Virus record (IMG/VR): IMGVR_UViG_3300013137_000060 | Coordinates: 1 to 35,470 of that record | Direction: 5' to 3' (one strand) | Source: a virus | Length of the DNA: 35,470 bases | Shown: in pieces, positions 1 to 8,766 of the stretch | Layout: each line of letters begins with the position of its first letter | Position numbering within the stretch: position 1 is the stretch's first letter | The notes under the pieces: model-generated | Databases searched by the model: none | What the model was told of the DNA's origin: nothing | What the model saw: only the letters and a program-made list of their open reading frames with translations | Program-made: the position numbers and the translations under genes

Positions 1-1
1 T

Positions 2-1024
2 ATTGGTGGGTTTGTTGATAAAATAGCGCAAGCAATCCCGCAAATAATCAAGGTTGGCGGCTCGATTCTGCAAGTGTTGGCAACGTCGATTATGCAAAAC
101 ATGCCGCTACTGGTAACGGCGGCATTTGATTTGATAACTCAATTTGGCATGTTTGTTTTGCAGAACATACCGATGCTGTTAGAAACCGCGCTTTCGATAT
201 TGACCACGCTCGCGCTAGGACTGGCGGAGCAAGCACCTGTTCTTATTCCGGCTATCGTTGAAGCAATATTAACAATGGTTGATACGCTTATCAATAACAT
301 TGACTTACTGGTTGACGCGGCGATTCAGCTTACAATGGGTATCGCTCAGGGGTTGATATCCGCGCTCCCGATTCTGGTACAGAAAATCCCGACAATGATA
401 ACCGCGCTTGTTAGCGCGATTCTGACGAATTTGCCGTTACTGATTCAAGCGGCGATCCAGATCGTGATTGCGCTTGTCAAGGGTTTAATTCAAGCAATCC
501 CGCAATTAGTCGCGGCGGTTCCGAAGATGATGGCGGGACTATTCAAGGCGTTTGGAACGTTTGGCAAGCAGATGCTCGATATCGGTAAGAATATAGTCAC
601 GGGAATCTGGCAAGGCATAAGCAATTCGTTTCAGTGGATTAAAAACAAAATTACTGAATGGGTTGGGAGTGTTGTCGGTTTTTTCAAAAAGATACTTGGG
701 ATTAAATCTCCGTCAACTGTTATGGAAAGCGAAGTCGGCGAAGATATGGGAAACGGTGCGGGCAACGGGTTCATCCGCGCATTTCGTGCAACGGTAGCGG
801 GAATCAATCCTGACATGCTCTTGTCCGGCTTGAACGGTGCAACAATATCTCCGAACATCAGCGCGAACCTTTCCAGCGTCGGAACGCTTGCGACGAGCGC
901 GGAGAGAACGGTTTTCGGGAAGAGCGTAACGGTCGGCGCGATCAACTTTAATCAGCCCGTAACTTCTCCGATTCAGACCGTAAACAGAATCAATCGTGAA
1001 CTTGCGGGGGTGCTGTATGCCTGA
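2..1024 (+). CDS. Phage tail tape measure protein, C-terminal part (5' end outside window)
   Basis: The reading frame is open to the left edge of the window, so only the last 340 or so residues are present. Most of the fragment is long hydrophobic alpha-helical repeats built on patterns such as LLxxAAxxIxxALxxGLIxAIPxL, about 25-35 residues per unit. The end carries the element FFKKILGIKSPS followed by a Gly-rich stretch, a characteristic tape-measure C-terminus (FFGI-SPS type). The protein sets tail length in siphoviruses and sits in the tail lumen until DNA ejection. It is followed directly by the distal tail gene, whose ATG overlaps its last codons, the standard TMP-Dit order. Family assignment is confident. 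The total length cannot be known from this window. Confidence 0.9.
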   Translation: MGGFVDKIAQAIPQIIKVGGSILQVLATSIMQNMPLLVTAAFDLITQFGMFVLQNIPMLLETALSILTTLALGLAEQAPVLIPAIVEAILTMVDTLINNIDLLVDAAIQLTMGIAQGLISALPILVQKIPTMITALVSAILTNLPLLIQAAIQIVIALVKGLIQAIPQLVAAVPKMMAGLFKAFGTFGKQMLDIGKNIVTGIWQGISNSFQWIKNKITEWVGSVVGFFKKILGIKSPSTVMESEVGEDMGNGAGNGFIRAFRATVAGINPDMLLSGLNGATISPNISANLSSVGTLATSAERTVFGKSVTVGAINFNQPVTSPIQTVNRINRELAGVLYA

Positions 1025-1868
1025 TAGAAAAGAAATTAAACTGCAAATCGGCACGAACATTATCCAGACCGGAACCGCGTACGATTGGGATTTGATCTCC
1101 ATTCAAGGCGACGAGTACATGGACGTTGACGTGTCCGTGGAAAACTTGGGGGCGCGGGACGGTGCGTATCTGAAAAGCATACGCTACCAACCGCGCTACA
1201 TCGATTTGATTCTACGCTCTGCTCTTTCAACGGGAGCGCAGATCGATGCAACCGAACTGCTGTTAAAATCGTATCTTGACAGCAAACTGTCAACAGAACT
1301 GACGATTTACAAAAACGGCGTAACGCGGGTTGGGTTTGGTTATATCGCGAAAGTTGAAAAGCCGCGAAACCTGAAATGGAATAGCGTACCGTATCTGACG
1401 GTAACGATTATCCTGCCGAATCCGTGGCTGTTTGGCGACGAAAACACGGACACGTTTAAAGCCGAAACCGGATTGATCTCGTTTCCGCTGTCCTTTATCG
1501 CTGACGTTGGCTTGACCGCTGGCGTTGCGGTATCCGGTAATACGATCACGTTCACTGTCGGCGGTCATGATCCGTGCGGCTTCGTCTTGACATTAACCGC
1601 GTCAGGTGCTACAATCAATCCGAAAATTGCGAACGCAGACGGGGACTATGTCCGCGTTCTGGAAACGCTCGCAGATCAAGATGTAGTTGTCGTATCCACT
1701 GTTGAGGGCGACAAGTACACGGAATTGAATGGAGTGGTTTGTAAGTATGACAGGTTATCGGACTTCTTTGGGCTGGCGGTTGGTAGCAATACTATTACTA
1801 TTTCCGCTGATTCTGGCGTTGACAATCTCGTCAAGTCCCTCGCTTGGCGGGAAAGGTACAGGGGATAA
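1017..1868 (+). CDS. Distal tail protein (Dit-like, siphovirus tail family), first copy
   Basis: This 283-residue protein resembles the Dit/phage tail protein family (Sipho_tail type). The N-terminal half has the beta-rich core with the DGAYLKSIRYQPRYIDL element. After the helix-strand segment ending NPWLFGDE, the C-terminal half looks like the family's second, galectin-like beta domain. In siphoviruses Dit forms the hexameric hub joining tail tube and tip. An in-frame GTG at 996 exists, but the ATG at 1017 with the GGGGG run just upstream is the better start and gives MPDRKE. It overlaps the tape measure stop by 8 nt. The gene ends one base before the GTG of the next gene, so the two are translationally coupled. 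A second, dissimilar Dit-like protein lies at 9642-10955. Confidence 0.8.
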   Translation: MPDRKEIKLQIGTNIIQTGTAYDWDLISIQGDEYMDVDVSVENLGARDGAYLKSIRYQPRYIDLILRSALSTGAQIDATELLLKSYLDSKLSTELTIYKNGVTRVGFGYIAKVEKPRNLKWNSVPYLTVTIILPNPWLFGDENTDTFKAETGLISFPLSFIADVGLTAGVAVSGNTITFTVGGHDPCGFVLTLTASGATINPKIANADGDYVRVLETLADQDVVVVSTVEGDKYTELNGVVCKYDRLSDFFGLAVGSNTITISADSGVDNLVKSLAWRERYRG

Positions 1869-1869
1869 G

Positions 1870-3831
1870 GTGGATATTTATCTGCTAGACTCAGATTTTG
1901 AAATCTACGGAAAACCGATTGATACGTTTTCCTCTCTTTCGTATACCGACAAGTGGAGCGAGGACGGGGATTTTAAACTCGTTCTGCCCGTCGAAAAGTA
2001 CAACGATGTAAAAGACGCAGCGTATGTCTATGTCAACGGGCGCACGTTTGAAATCTCAACGATCAAGACCAAAGACCTGAGCGCGAATGGTGAACTTTCG
2101 CTTGCAGGACATAACTTGAATGTCCTGCTTGACCGCGTTGTGATCGAAACACCAGAACGCTTGCAGGGGAATCTTGAAACTGAAATAAGGGCGTTGGTTA
2201 ATTCATATTGCGCGACTGGCTGGCAGGAGATTGACAAGTTCGCATTTGAAACCGTGAACGGATACGCTCGCGCAATCGACGCGAACGCGCCCAGGGGGTC
2301 GCTTGGTGAGTTCCTATACACGGAATTAAATAAGCGCGGATTCTCGTATTCTCTGACGTACAATATCTCGAACGATCAGATAGTGTTCGCTATCCTGCAT
2401 GGAACCGACAGGACGCAAGACCAGACCGCGAATGCATACGCTACGTTCTCCGCGTCTTTGGGTAACGTGGAAAACATGGAATACGAAAGGAATGAGAGCG
2501 AATACTATAATTGTGCGGTCGTTTGCGATGAGGACGAAACCGCGCCACAAACCGCAATCGTTGACTTGTCGAACGGTGAACCGAAACGAACGATTTACAT
2601 TAAAGGTTCAAATGCCTACGACGATACCGAAAACGACGCGCTGTATGTCATGGTTGGAACGTATTCTACTGGCGTTGGATATATCGCATCTTCTACGGAC
2701 GGGCAAACATGGACAAATAGAATGATAACGGGAATTGCACCGTTATGGTCAATCTCATATGAAAACGGAAAGTTTATAGCGGGAGGGGATACCGGAGATA
2801 TCGCCGTTTCAACGGACGGTATAAACTGGACAAAAAAAGAAACCGGAGCTGTTTCTTCCATAGAGGGTTTAACTTATTCTGACGGAATGTATATTATATT
2901 TTCGTCACTTGGTGGTATTGGATACGGATACGATACAGATAGTTGGAATACTGGGTTGACAACTGGGCACGGAAAGATGGTTAATGCGGCATATGTTATA
3001 AATAAGTTTGTAACATATTCGCAAGGCACGACTTCTCTAAACAAATGTACATCGTTCGACGGAGCGTCTTGGACGGTAACTCCGATAGCAATAAGCGGTT
3101 CTCCAACGCAATCTGCAATTTTACGCACTTGCTATGATCGTGGTATTGTTTGCGGTGCGGGACTATGGTATAACGGAACGACATACAAACCGCTTACAAT
3201 TACATCCACGGATTATGGCGCAACCGAAAGCGTAAATATTATCGAATCGCTTTCTGGTCATCGCTTCCTTGACATGGCGGCTGGACTTGGTGTATTCGTT
3301 GCGGTTGGACAAGCTGATATCATAGCGTGGTCAAGTGACGGCGTGGCGTGGACAGAAGTTACACCATCTGGAACATCAGCGGATTGGATTACCGTAACAT
3401 TCGACGGAACATTGTTCCACGCTTATAGTTATTCAACGAAACATCATGCGTATTCCGCAGACGGAAAAACATGGACGAAAACGACATTCACAACGTCCGC
3501 AACTGGAATCGACGCTGTTATTTACGGCGCACCACAACGTCAGTACTCGCTGTATTCAATCGGCTACAACGCCTTGCAAAAGTACAAGCCCGTTGAATTG
3601 ATCGACGGCGAGATTCTACCAACAGCACATCCGCAAATCGGCATTGACTGTTTTGTGGGCGATCTCGTGGACATTGCCGATCCGTCGCGCGGAATACTGG
3701 CATCTGAAATTCTCGCAGAAGCGCAGACGATATACGATGATAAGAACAACGGTATCATTATTCCAAAGTTTGGCGAGAACTATTTGACGCTAAAGAAATT
3801 CATGTTAAAGGAGATCAAACGCCTTGTTTAG
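1870..3831 (+). CDS. Gp37-like siphovirus tail protein with inserted Asp-box beta-propeller
   Basis: Residues 1-255 and the last 100 or so match the ReqiPepy6 Gp37-like tail-tip family: DIYLLDSDFEIYG at the start, LSLAGHNLNVLLDRVV in the middle, and a C-terminal segment like GEILPTAHPQIGIDCFVGD. Gp37-like proteins follow Dit in Firmicutes and actinobacterial phages and probably take the Tal/hub position. Between about residues 257 and 550 sits an insertion with repeated Asp-box-like motifs (STDGQTWT, STDGINWT, SFDGASWT, SSDGVAWT, SADGKTWT), expected to fold as a beta-propeller and perhaps bind surface glycans. Without it the protein would be about 360 residues, the usual family size. The GTG at 1870 is chosen because AGGGG lies 5 nt upstream; longer upstream starts would overlap Dit by up to 140 nt. 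The insert appears AT-richer than its flanks. Confidence 0.8.
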   Translation: MDIYLLDSDFEIYGKPIDTFSSLSYTDKWSEDGDFKLVLPVEKYNDVKDAAYVYVNGRTFEISTIKTKDLSANGELSLAGHNLNVLLDRVVIETPERLQGNLETEIRALVNSYCATGWQEIDKFAFETVNGYARAIDANAPRGSLGEFLYTELNKRGFSYSLTYNISNDQIVFAILHGTDRTQDQTANAYATFSASLGNVENMEYERNESEYYNCAVVCDEDETAPQTAIVDLSNGEPKRTIYIKGSNAYDDTENDALYVMVGTYSTGVGYIASSTDGQTWTNRMITGIAPLWSISYENGKFIAGGDTGDIAVSTDGINWTKKETGAVSSIEGLTYSDGMYIIFSSLGGIGYGYDTDSWNTGLTTGHGKMVNAAYVINKFVTYSQGTTSLNKCTSFDGASWTVTPIAISGSPTQSAILRTCYDRGIVCGAGLWYNGTTYKPLTITSTDYGATESVNIIESLSGHRFLDMAAGLGVFVAVGQADIIAWSSDGVAWTEVTPSGTSADWITVTFDGTLFHAYSYSTKHHAYSADGKTWTKTTFTTSATGIDAVIYGAPQRQYSLYSIGYNALQKYKPVELIDGEILPTAHPQIGIDCFVGDLVDIADPSRGILASEILAEAQTIYDDKNNGIIIPKFGENYLTLKKFMLKEIKRLV

Positions 3832-5221
3832 ATCAGGATTTTTCACGTCCGACAGTTGGACGATCAACGGTGACGGGTTTGCGATTGGGAACAAAGCGGA
3901 GGGATCGGACTTTTTCGCGAAGATCGTTTCCGTCATGGTTCCGGATGGCGTTCCTTACCTTCCGTCAAGCAACCTGTTAATAAGCGCGACCACGGGAATG
4001 ATTCTCGGTGTGGGCGCGGGATTCGCTTTCAAGAACGGCTATCTCGCATGGGAAACGACCGACACAACGATCACGTGCACATCAAGCGAGAGCGAACAGA
4101 CGCTTTATATTTCCGCGAGATTAGATACGGCAAGCGGAGAGTTTACGGGCGGTCAAGTTGACGCGTACACGACCTTTGACGGCGACACGGATATCTGCTT
4201 CGCAATCGTCGTGATTCCTGCAAGCGCGGTCACGATCACAAGCGCGATGATAACGGACGTGCGCGGGAACGCGACTTACTGCGGGTACATCACCGATCAG
4301 CGCGAGTATTTAGAGGATTTGATCGAAGAAATTCAAGATCAGCTTTCAACCGTCATCGGCGGCGGTGTCCCCGACCATGCGAGCACACACGCAACAGGTG
4401 AAGACGACGAGTTGCTTCCGGCTGACATTGGCGCACTTCCCTACGACGCGGTTTCGTCAAATCTGATCATCAATGGGAATTTTTCAGTCAATCAGCGCGT
4501 CGTATCCAACACGGTAACGCTTTCTGCTGGCGCATACGGTCACGACCGCTGGAAAGCGGGCGCGAGCGGTTGCACATACACGTTTGCAACGTCAGAAAAT
4601 GTCACGACACTTACGATCTCGGCGGGTTCGTTGATTCAAGTTGTTGAAGGTCTCAATCTGCAATCCGGAATGGTTTGTCTTTCTTGGACAGGCACCGCGC
4701 AAGGAAAGGTCGGAGATGGAAGTTATTCTGCGTCTGGCGTGACTGGAACCGCAACGGGCGGGACGAATCTCAATATTGAGTTCAACACAGGAACGCTGTC
4801 AAAAGTCCAACTTAACTACGGCTCCGTCGCGCTCCCGTTTGTGCCTATGATTTTCGCGGACGAGTTAATGTTGTGTCAGAGATACTATGAAAAAACATAT
4901 AGTGTCAACGTTGCTCCCGGCACAGATACTACGGATGGGCTTTTTATGACCACTGTATTATCAACGGGAGTTACAAATGGATCACGTTGGCTTTTGGGTC
5001 ATCATCCTAAATTCTTGGTGCCAAAAAGGGTTGCTCCGACTGTTGCTCTGTATATTGTTACTGGAACTGCCAATCAAATAAACGTTTCCGCAACTCCAAG
5101 AGCTTCTATCGCAACGCTTATATCTACAACTGGGTTTACGATCTCAAATAACACTGGGGGAACTGTCACTCCAACGGCCGGAGAGGCCTATGGTCATTGG
5201 ACGGCAGATGCGGAACTTTAA
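3824..5221 (+). CDS. Tail fibre / receptor-binding protein
   Basis: This 465-residue protein starts at TTG 3824. AAAGGAG at 3807-3813 supports that start, which overlaps the previous gene by 8 nt. The first 150 residues are a beta-rich baseplate-attachment-like region, followed by a short helical stretch (QREYLEDLIEEIQDQLS) that could trimerise. A linker (DHASTHATGEDD) follows, then a C-terminal module beginning NLIINGNFSVNQR and containing YGHDRWKAG and the FADELMLCQRYYEKTY element. The latter recurs in distal domains of phage tail fibres and tailspikes that bind carbohydrates. Position after the tail-hub gene and before lysis genes fits receptor binding. The last 100 residues are the likely specificity tip. 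Role is inferred from domain pattern and position. Confidence 0.7.
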   Translation: MFRSGFFTSDSWTINGDGFAIGNKAEGSDFFAKIVSVMVPDGVPYLPSSNLLISATTGMILGVGAGFAFKNGYLAWETTDTTITCTSSESEQTLYISARLDTASGEFTGGQVDAYTTFDGDTDICFAIVVIPASAVTITSAMITDVRGNATYCGYITDQREYLEDLIEEIQDQLSTVIGGGVPDHASTHATGEDDELLPADIGALPYDAVSSNLIINGNFSVNQRVVSNTVTLSAGAYGHDRWKAGASGCTYTFATSENVTTLTISAGSLIQVVEGLNLQSGMVCLSWTGTAQGKVGDGSYSASGVTGTATGGTNLNIEFNTGTLSKVQLNYGSVALPFVPMIFADELMLCQRYYEKTYSVNVAPGTDTTDGLFMTTVLSTGVTNGSRWLLGHHPKFLVPKRVAPTVALYIVTGTANQINVSATPRASIATLISTTGFTISNNTGGTVTPTAGEAYGHWTADAEL

Positions 5222-5230
5222 GGAGGGAAT

Positions 5231-5584
5231 ATGGCAAAACATTATATTATTACCGACGAATTAGGGCGCGTTTTACGCGGTTTTTCGGACGATTTTGAGC
5301 AACCGACCGAAAGTGCAATCTGCATCACCGAAGATGGCGGGCGGCACTTTGAGTTGAACGGCGTTATCAACCCGCCGATGACGGATGAGCTAGGTGTGCC
5401 GCTTTACAAGTTTGATGGCGATCAAGTCATCGAGCGGACGCAGGAAGAATTGGATGCGGACAAGCCTGTTGTCGTTCCGGTGCCGACGGTTGAAGAACGG
5501 CTCGCACAGGTCGAAGAACTTGTTAATGGCACACCGTCATATGGTGAACTGCTCGAAGCGGTGAACATTCTGTTGGGTGAATGA
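5231..5584 (+). CDS. Small tail-region protein of unknown function, possibly fibre-associated
   Basis: This 117-residue acidic protein follows the fibre gene by 9 nt with a strong AGGAGGG ribosome binding site at 5221-5227. The N-terminus (KHYIITDELGRVLRGFSDDFEQP) reads as a small beta domain, and the C-terminus has a predicted helix (TVEERLAQVEELVNG) typical of short proteins next to tail fibres in Firmicutes phages. Such genes often encode fibre accessory or assembly proteins, but there is no diagnostic motif here. Stop and next start are essentially contiguous, so it belongs to the late tail operon. Confidence 0.6.
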   Translation: MAKHYIITDELGRVLRGFSDDFEQPTESAICITEDGGRHFELNGVINPPMTDELGVPLYKFDGDQVIERTQEELDADKPVVVPVPTVEERLAQVEELVNGTPSYGELLEAVNILLGE

Positions 5585-5585
5585 A

Positions 5586-5762
5586 ATGAAAGATATCAGA
5601 GAGATGGCAAAAGAAAGACGGGCTGAATTTGACGCGCTGAAAATCAAAGCGGCTGATTCTGACGCGCTGGTTGCAGAACTGGAAGAAGTGCGCGACAAAC
5701 TTCCGAAAGAGGCAAAAGACCTGTTGGACAAACACGCCAAGAATGCGGGTAAAAACAAATGA
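5586..5762 (+). CDS. Short charged helical protein
   Basis: This 58-residue protein is rich in Lys, Glu, Asp and Ala with a heptad-like pattern (ALKIKAADSDALVAELEEV), so probably one long helix or coiled coil. The start could be GTG 5577 (adds three residues and overlaps the preceding stop) or ATG 5586; neither has a strong ribosome binding site, so translational coupling with the upstream gene is likely. Its stop overlaps the ATG of the next small gene in an ATGA arrangement. Function unknown. Its place between fibre and lysis genes suggests a minor tail or lysis accessory. Confidence 0.5.
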   Translation: MKDIREMAKERRAEFDALKIKAADSDALVAELEEVRDKLPKEAKDLLDKHAKNAGKNK

Positions 5763-5848
5763 TTAGCGCATGGTGGATTATTCCTATCGCTATGACTTCG
5801 GCACTTGCCGGATTCTTTGCTTGCGCGTTAATGAAAAAGTCAGAGTAA
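5759..5848 (+). CDS. 29-residue single-span membrane peptide
   Basis: The short frame begins with the ATG that overlaps the previous stop (ATGA) and encodes MISAWWIIPIAMTSALAG followed by FFACALMKKSE. It is one hydrophobic helix of about 22 residues with a positively charged C-terminal end. Very small membrane peptides in this position are common in Firmicutes phage late operons, but it has no recognisable ribosome binding site other than coupling. Support is stop-start overlap, clean hydrophobic profile and filling of the gap before the next gene. Confidence 0.5.
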   Translation: MISAWWIIPIAMTSALAGFFACALMKKSE

Positions 5849-5860
5849 CTTGGAGGAATA

Positions 5861-6868
5861 ATGGATAAAACCGTTTGGCTCGATGAAGCAATTAAAATGC
5901 ACTATGACGATGGAATGCAATATTCAGAGATTGTGAAACGGTTTCGGCAACACTTCCCCGCAGAAATGCACGAATCCACGATAAACAGGTGCATACGAGA
6001 TGCTGTAAGACGGTCGGAACGTGGAAAACAGATGAAGTCGGTTTCTGTTGTCCGTCCAACAGTAGAGCCAAAACCAAAGAAAGAGACCGTGTTTCAAAAT
6101 CTCGAACCAGATATTATCCCCGCAAAATGGGGCGGTCGCAGGACGATTCGCTTTGCGTTGATGGGAGATACACAGATCAATAGCAAGTACACACAGTTGA
6201 CGCACCTGCACGACTTCTACGATGTTTGCTCTCGTTACGGAATAGATACGGTCTATCACACGGGTGACATTGACGAGGGCGAACAGATGCGAACCGGACA
6301 CCAATATGAGTGTTATACACAGGGCGCAGATGACCACGTTGATGAAATAATCCGAGTATACCCGAAGCGCACGGGAATCAAGACGCTATTTATCACCGGA
6401 AATCACGATGCATCGATGATAAAGCATTGTGGGTTTGATATTGGAAGGGCAATCACCGAGAAGCGTAGTGACATGACATATCTAGGACGAGACTGCTCCG
6501 TTATTCAACTTACGCCAAACTGTTCGCTAGAACTAAGGCATCCGTGGGACGGAACAGCATACGCAATCTCCTACAAGATGCAAAAGATGATTGAGGCTAT
6601 GCAAGGCGGCGATAAACCGAATATCCTTGCCGTCGGACACTATCACAAGATCGAGTATCTTTCTTACAGAAACGTACATGCATTTCAGACAGGAACGTTT
6701 CAGGCGCAGACTCCGTGGATGCGGGGCAAGGGTATAGCGGCAATGATGGGCGGTTGGATTGTCGAGGTTGACGTTGACGGGGACGGAAGTATAAGAAGCG
6801 TCAAGCAGGAGCTTATTCCGTACTACAAGGCTATCAAAGATGACTACAAGAACTTTTCCGCGAGGTGA
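5861..6868 (+). CDS. Calcineurin-like metallophosphoesterase with N-terminal HTH-like segment
   Basis: The metallophosphoesterase motifs occur in order: GDTQ (residues 102-105, in place of the usual D-x-H), GDIDEG (135-140), GNHD (180-183), and GHYHK (259-263). These are the metal ligands and catalytic His of the calcineurin/Mre11-like fold, so phosphodiester hydrolysis is likely. Residues 1-55 (YSEIVKRFRQHFP...INRCIRDAV) look like a helix-turn-helix, suggesting DNA binding. The gene has its own ribosome binding site (TTGGAGG, 5851-5857) and lies in the late arm between tail and lysis genes. The substrate is unknown. It is not next to the Rad50-like ATPase, so it should not be read as that protein's Mre11 partner. 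Confidence 0.8.
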   Translation: MDKTVWLDEAIKMHYDDGMQYSEIVKRFRQHFPAEMHESTINRCIRDAVRRSERGKQMKSVSVVRPTVEPKPKKETVFQNLEPDIIPAKWGGRRTIRFALMGDTQINSKYTQLTHLHDFYDVCSRYGIDTVYHTGDIDEGEQMRTGHQYECYTQGADDHVDEIIRVYPKRTGIKTLFITGNHDASMIKHCGFDIGRAITEKRSDMTYLGRDCSVIQLTPNCSLELRHPWDGTAYAISYKMQKMIEAMQGGDKPNILAVGHYHKIEYLSYRNVHAFQTGTFQAQTPWMRGKGIAAMMGGWIVEVDVDGDGSIRSVKQELIPYYKAIKDDYKNFSAR

Positions 6869-6887
6869 TTGACTTGGGAGAATGAAT

Positions 6888-7607
6888 ATGGAGATATATA
6901 AAATAACCAACGATATAAACGGAAAAATCTACATAGGTCAAACGATACAGTCAACAAAGATGCGGTGGCTGGGTCATCTGCATTCGAGCAAGGATAAGCT
7001 TTCCGCCATAGATTCTGCCATAAAAAAATACGGTCGCGAAAACTTTTCAGTTCAAACGATTGATTATGGTAACTCAATCGACGAGCTAAACGAAAAGGAA
7101 ATATTCTGGATAGCGTTTTTGCGCAGCACCAGCCCGAACGGCTATAACATTTCTTCCGGAGGATTTAACAGGTTTACGAGCGATGAGTCCAAAAGGAAGT
7201 CAAGTGAAACGCACAAGGCGAGGCAAGCGATTCATGGAAACCCTAGGTCGAAGCGCGTTTACCAATACACGCTAGACGGTATATTTGTTGCCGAATACAA
7301 ATCGATGCGTGAGGCGGCTAGGCTGTGCGGTATGCACGGAAACGCAATAGCCTCGGTTTGCAGAGGAGAGCATTACTACTGCGGCGATTACAGGTGGACG
7401 ACGCAAAAAGGCGTTCTTTCCGACGCGCCTACGAAAAGCTTCAGATTGATCGAGCACAACGGCGTGTTGAAAACGATGAAGCAGTGGTCGAATGAGATGG
7501 GCATACCCTACAGCACGTTTCAGATGCGCATAAAACACGGATTGACTGGAGAACGACTGTTCGCGCCCATCGATAGGTCGAAATCACCGACGAAGAGGAG
7601 GAATTAG
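6888..7607 (+). CDS. GIY-YIG homing endonuclease with NUMOD-type DNA-binding repeats
   Basis: The protein opens with the GIY-YIG nuclease signature: MEIYKI, then KIYIG (residues 13-17), catalytic-type Arg in TKMRWLGH, and a Glu in DELNEKEIFW. Residues from about 120 on carry NUMOD1-like DNA-binding units (VYQYTLDGIFVAEYKSMREAARLCG and a second weaker one with MKQWSNEMGIP). This is the layout of free-standing phage homing endonucleases, which cut a cognate site lacking the gene and spread by repair. ATG 6888 is preferred over ATG 6882 because GGGAG at 6876-6880 sits 7 nt upstream of it but only 1 nt upstream of the other. The gene is inserted between the phosphoesterase and the DUF4406 gene. 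Confidence 0.88.
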   Translation: MEIYKITNDINGKIYIGQTIQSTKMRWLGHLHSSKDKLSAIDSAIKKYGRENFSVQTIDYGNSIDELNEKEIFWIAFLRSTSPNGYNISSGGFNRFTSDESKRKSSETHKARQAIHGNPRSKRVYQYTLDGIFVAEYKSMREAARLCGMHGNAIASVCRGEHYYCGDYRWTTQKGVLSDAPTKSFRLIEHNGVLKTMKQWSNEMGIPYSTFQMRIKHGLTGERLFAPIDRSKSPTKRRN

Positions 7608-7609
7608 AT

Positions 7610-7963
7610 TTGCTAATTTATACGGCGCATTGCTTCGGCGGCAAGAAATCAAACATCCGTAAAGCGGCGAAGATCACTCGTGCGCTTCAACTCGCTGACC
7701 AAGAAAATACGTACATCTGTCCCTTGCTTGCATTCTCCCACTTGAAGTATGGAGAACTTGGATATGAACGCGAAATGCAACTGTGCATGGATTTATTGTC
7801 TGAGTGCATGAGCATGGTCGTAGCATCGAAGGTCAGCAAAGGTGTTGGCATGGAGATTGAGTATTGTGAACTCTGGAATATGCCGATTCGGTATCTAAAC
7901 GTTGAGAAACCTATCGGAGGATTCATTGCGTTAAAGGAGTGGTTTGAATGGCTGTCAAGATAG
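7610..7963 (+). CDS. DUF4406-type protein (nucleoside deoxyribosyltransferase-like fold)
   Basis: This 117-residue protein begins LIYTAHCFGGKKSN, then a long helix, ICPLLAFSHLKYGE and a C-terminal strand-helix region. The order resembles DUF4406 proteins, which share the Rossmann-like fold of nucleoside 2-deoxyribosyltransferases and occur in many phages. Catalytic activity is not established for the family. The TTG start at 7610 is decided by an AGAGGAGGA ribosome binding site about 7 nt upstream. The 3' end overlaps the endolysin start by 16 nt. Confidence 0.6.
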   Translation: MLIYTAHCFGGKKSNIRKAAKITRALQLADQENTYICPLLAFSHLKYGELGYEREMQLCMDLLSECMSMVVASKVSKGVGMEIEYCELWNMPIRYLNVEKPIGGFIALKEWFEWLSR

Positions 7964-8763
7964 TGCATGCCGTTGGTGATGAAAACGGCAAAGCAAGGGG
8001 CGGAAAAGCAGGAGATCAAACTGGAAAAGAAATCCTAGTCACCAACTGGTACAAACGTACTGGCGGTTGGGATGTGATGCTCGAATGCACGGATAGAGCA
8101 CTTGCTAAAAGAGCGGCAGAATTTGCGATTCAGATAGCCAATGACGATTCGTTCGGATATGACCAAGATCAAAGAACCACTGGTTTAAAAGCAATTATTG
8201 CGGCTGGAAGTATAGGCGATGCTGTTGATTCTGAAATGGACTGCTCTGCGCTTGTATTCTCCGCTTATATCCTTGCTGGTCTTGAAATCGGAGTTGGCTA
8301 CACTGGCAATCTTGAATCGAGATTTCTCAATACTGGATTATTCGTTGCGCACCGTGAACCACAATATCTGTCAAGCGGTGACTACGCAAGCATCGGTAGC
8401 ATTTATCTGACCTCTGGAAAGCATACGGCAATCGTCGTTTCTGATGGCAAAAAGTCTGGTGCGTATGACGAATCCGATACTTCCGTTGTTGATGAAACGG
8501 ACGGTTCTGGCGAAGCAGATGAAATCGAACCACCGTATGTTCAGATTGTCGGAAAAGTCAACGTTAGAAGTCAAGCGGGAACTTACACAGACGAAGCAAC
8601 TGGCAAAGAAATGTTCTATCCAAGAATCTACAGAGCGCAGAATGAACGGCTTCCGTTTGAAGAATTTGATGATGACACTGGATGGTACGGAGTTATGTCT
8701 CCCGCTGGTGCAGGATTTGTGTCGAACGCAATTCCGCGTTACGCTAAGCTCGTCAAGGAGTAG
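7948..8763 (+). CDS. Endolysin: NlpC/P60-type peptidoglycan peptidase with C-terminal SH3-like domain
   Basis: The N-terminus has the GDENGKARGGKAGDQTGKE element followed by NWYKRTGGWDVML, characteristic of a group of Firmicutes phage endolysins with a Cys-His peptidase domain. The probable nucleophile is Cys99 in DCSALV and the general base His159 in GKHTAIV. After an acidic linker (about residues 170-193), the segment VQIVGKVNVRSQAG onward resembles a bacterial SH3 domain that would bind cell wall. The protein should cleave peptide bonds in peptidoglycan at the end of the lytic cycle. AAAGGAG lies 8 nt upstream of the ATG. The next gene encodes a membrane protein, completing a lysis-type pair. 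Confidence 0.8.
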   Translation: MAVKIVHAVGDENGKARGGKAGDQTGKEILVTNWYKRTGGWDVMLECTDRALAKRAAEFAIQIANDDSFGYDQDQRTTGLKAIIAAGSIGDAVDSEMDCSALVFSAYILAGLEIGVGYTGNLESRFLNTGLFVAHREPQYLSSGDYASIGSIYLTSGKHTAIVVSDGKKSGAYDESDTSVVDETDGSGEADEIEPPYVQIVGKVNVRSQAGTYTDEATGKEMFYPRIYRAQNERLPFEEFDDDTGWYGVMSPAGAGFVSNAIPRYAKLVKE

Positions 8764-8766
8764 AGT

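Noticed and set aside
5861-6868. Metallophosphoesterase as the Mre11/SbcD partner of the Rad50-like ATPase
   Set aside because: It lies in the other arm, is read in the opposite direction, has an HTH-like N-terminus and a changed first motif, and is not co-transcribed with the ATPase.
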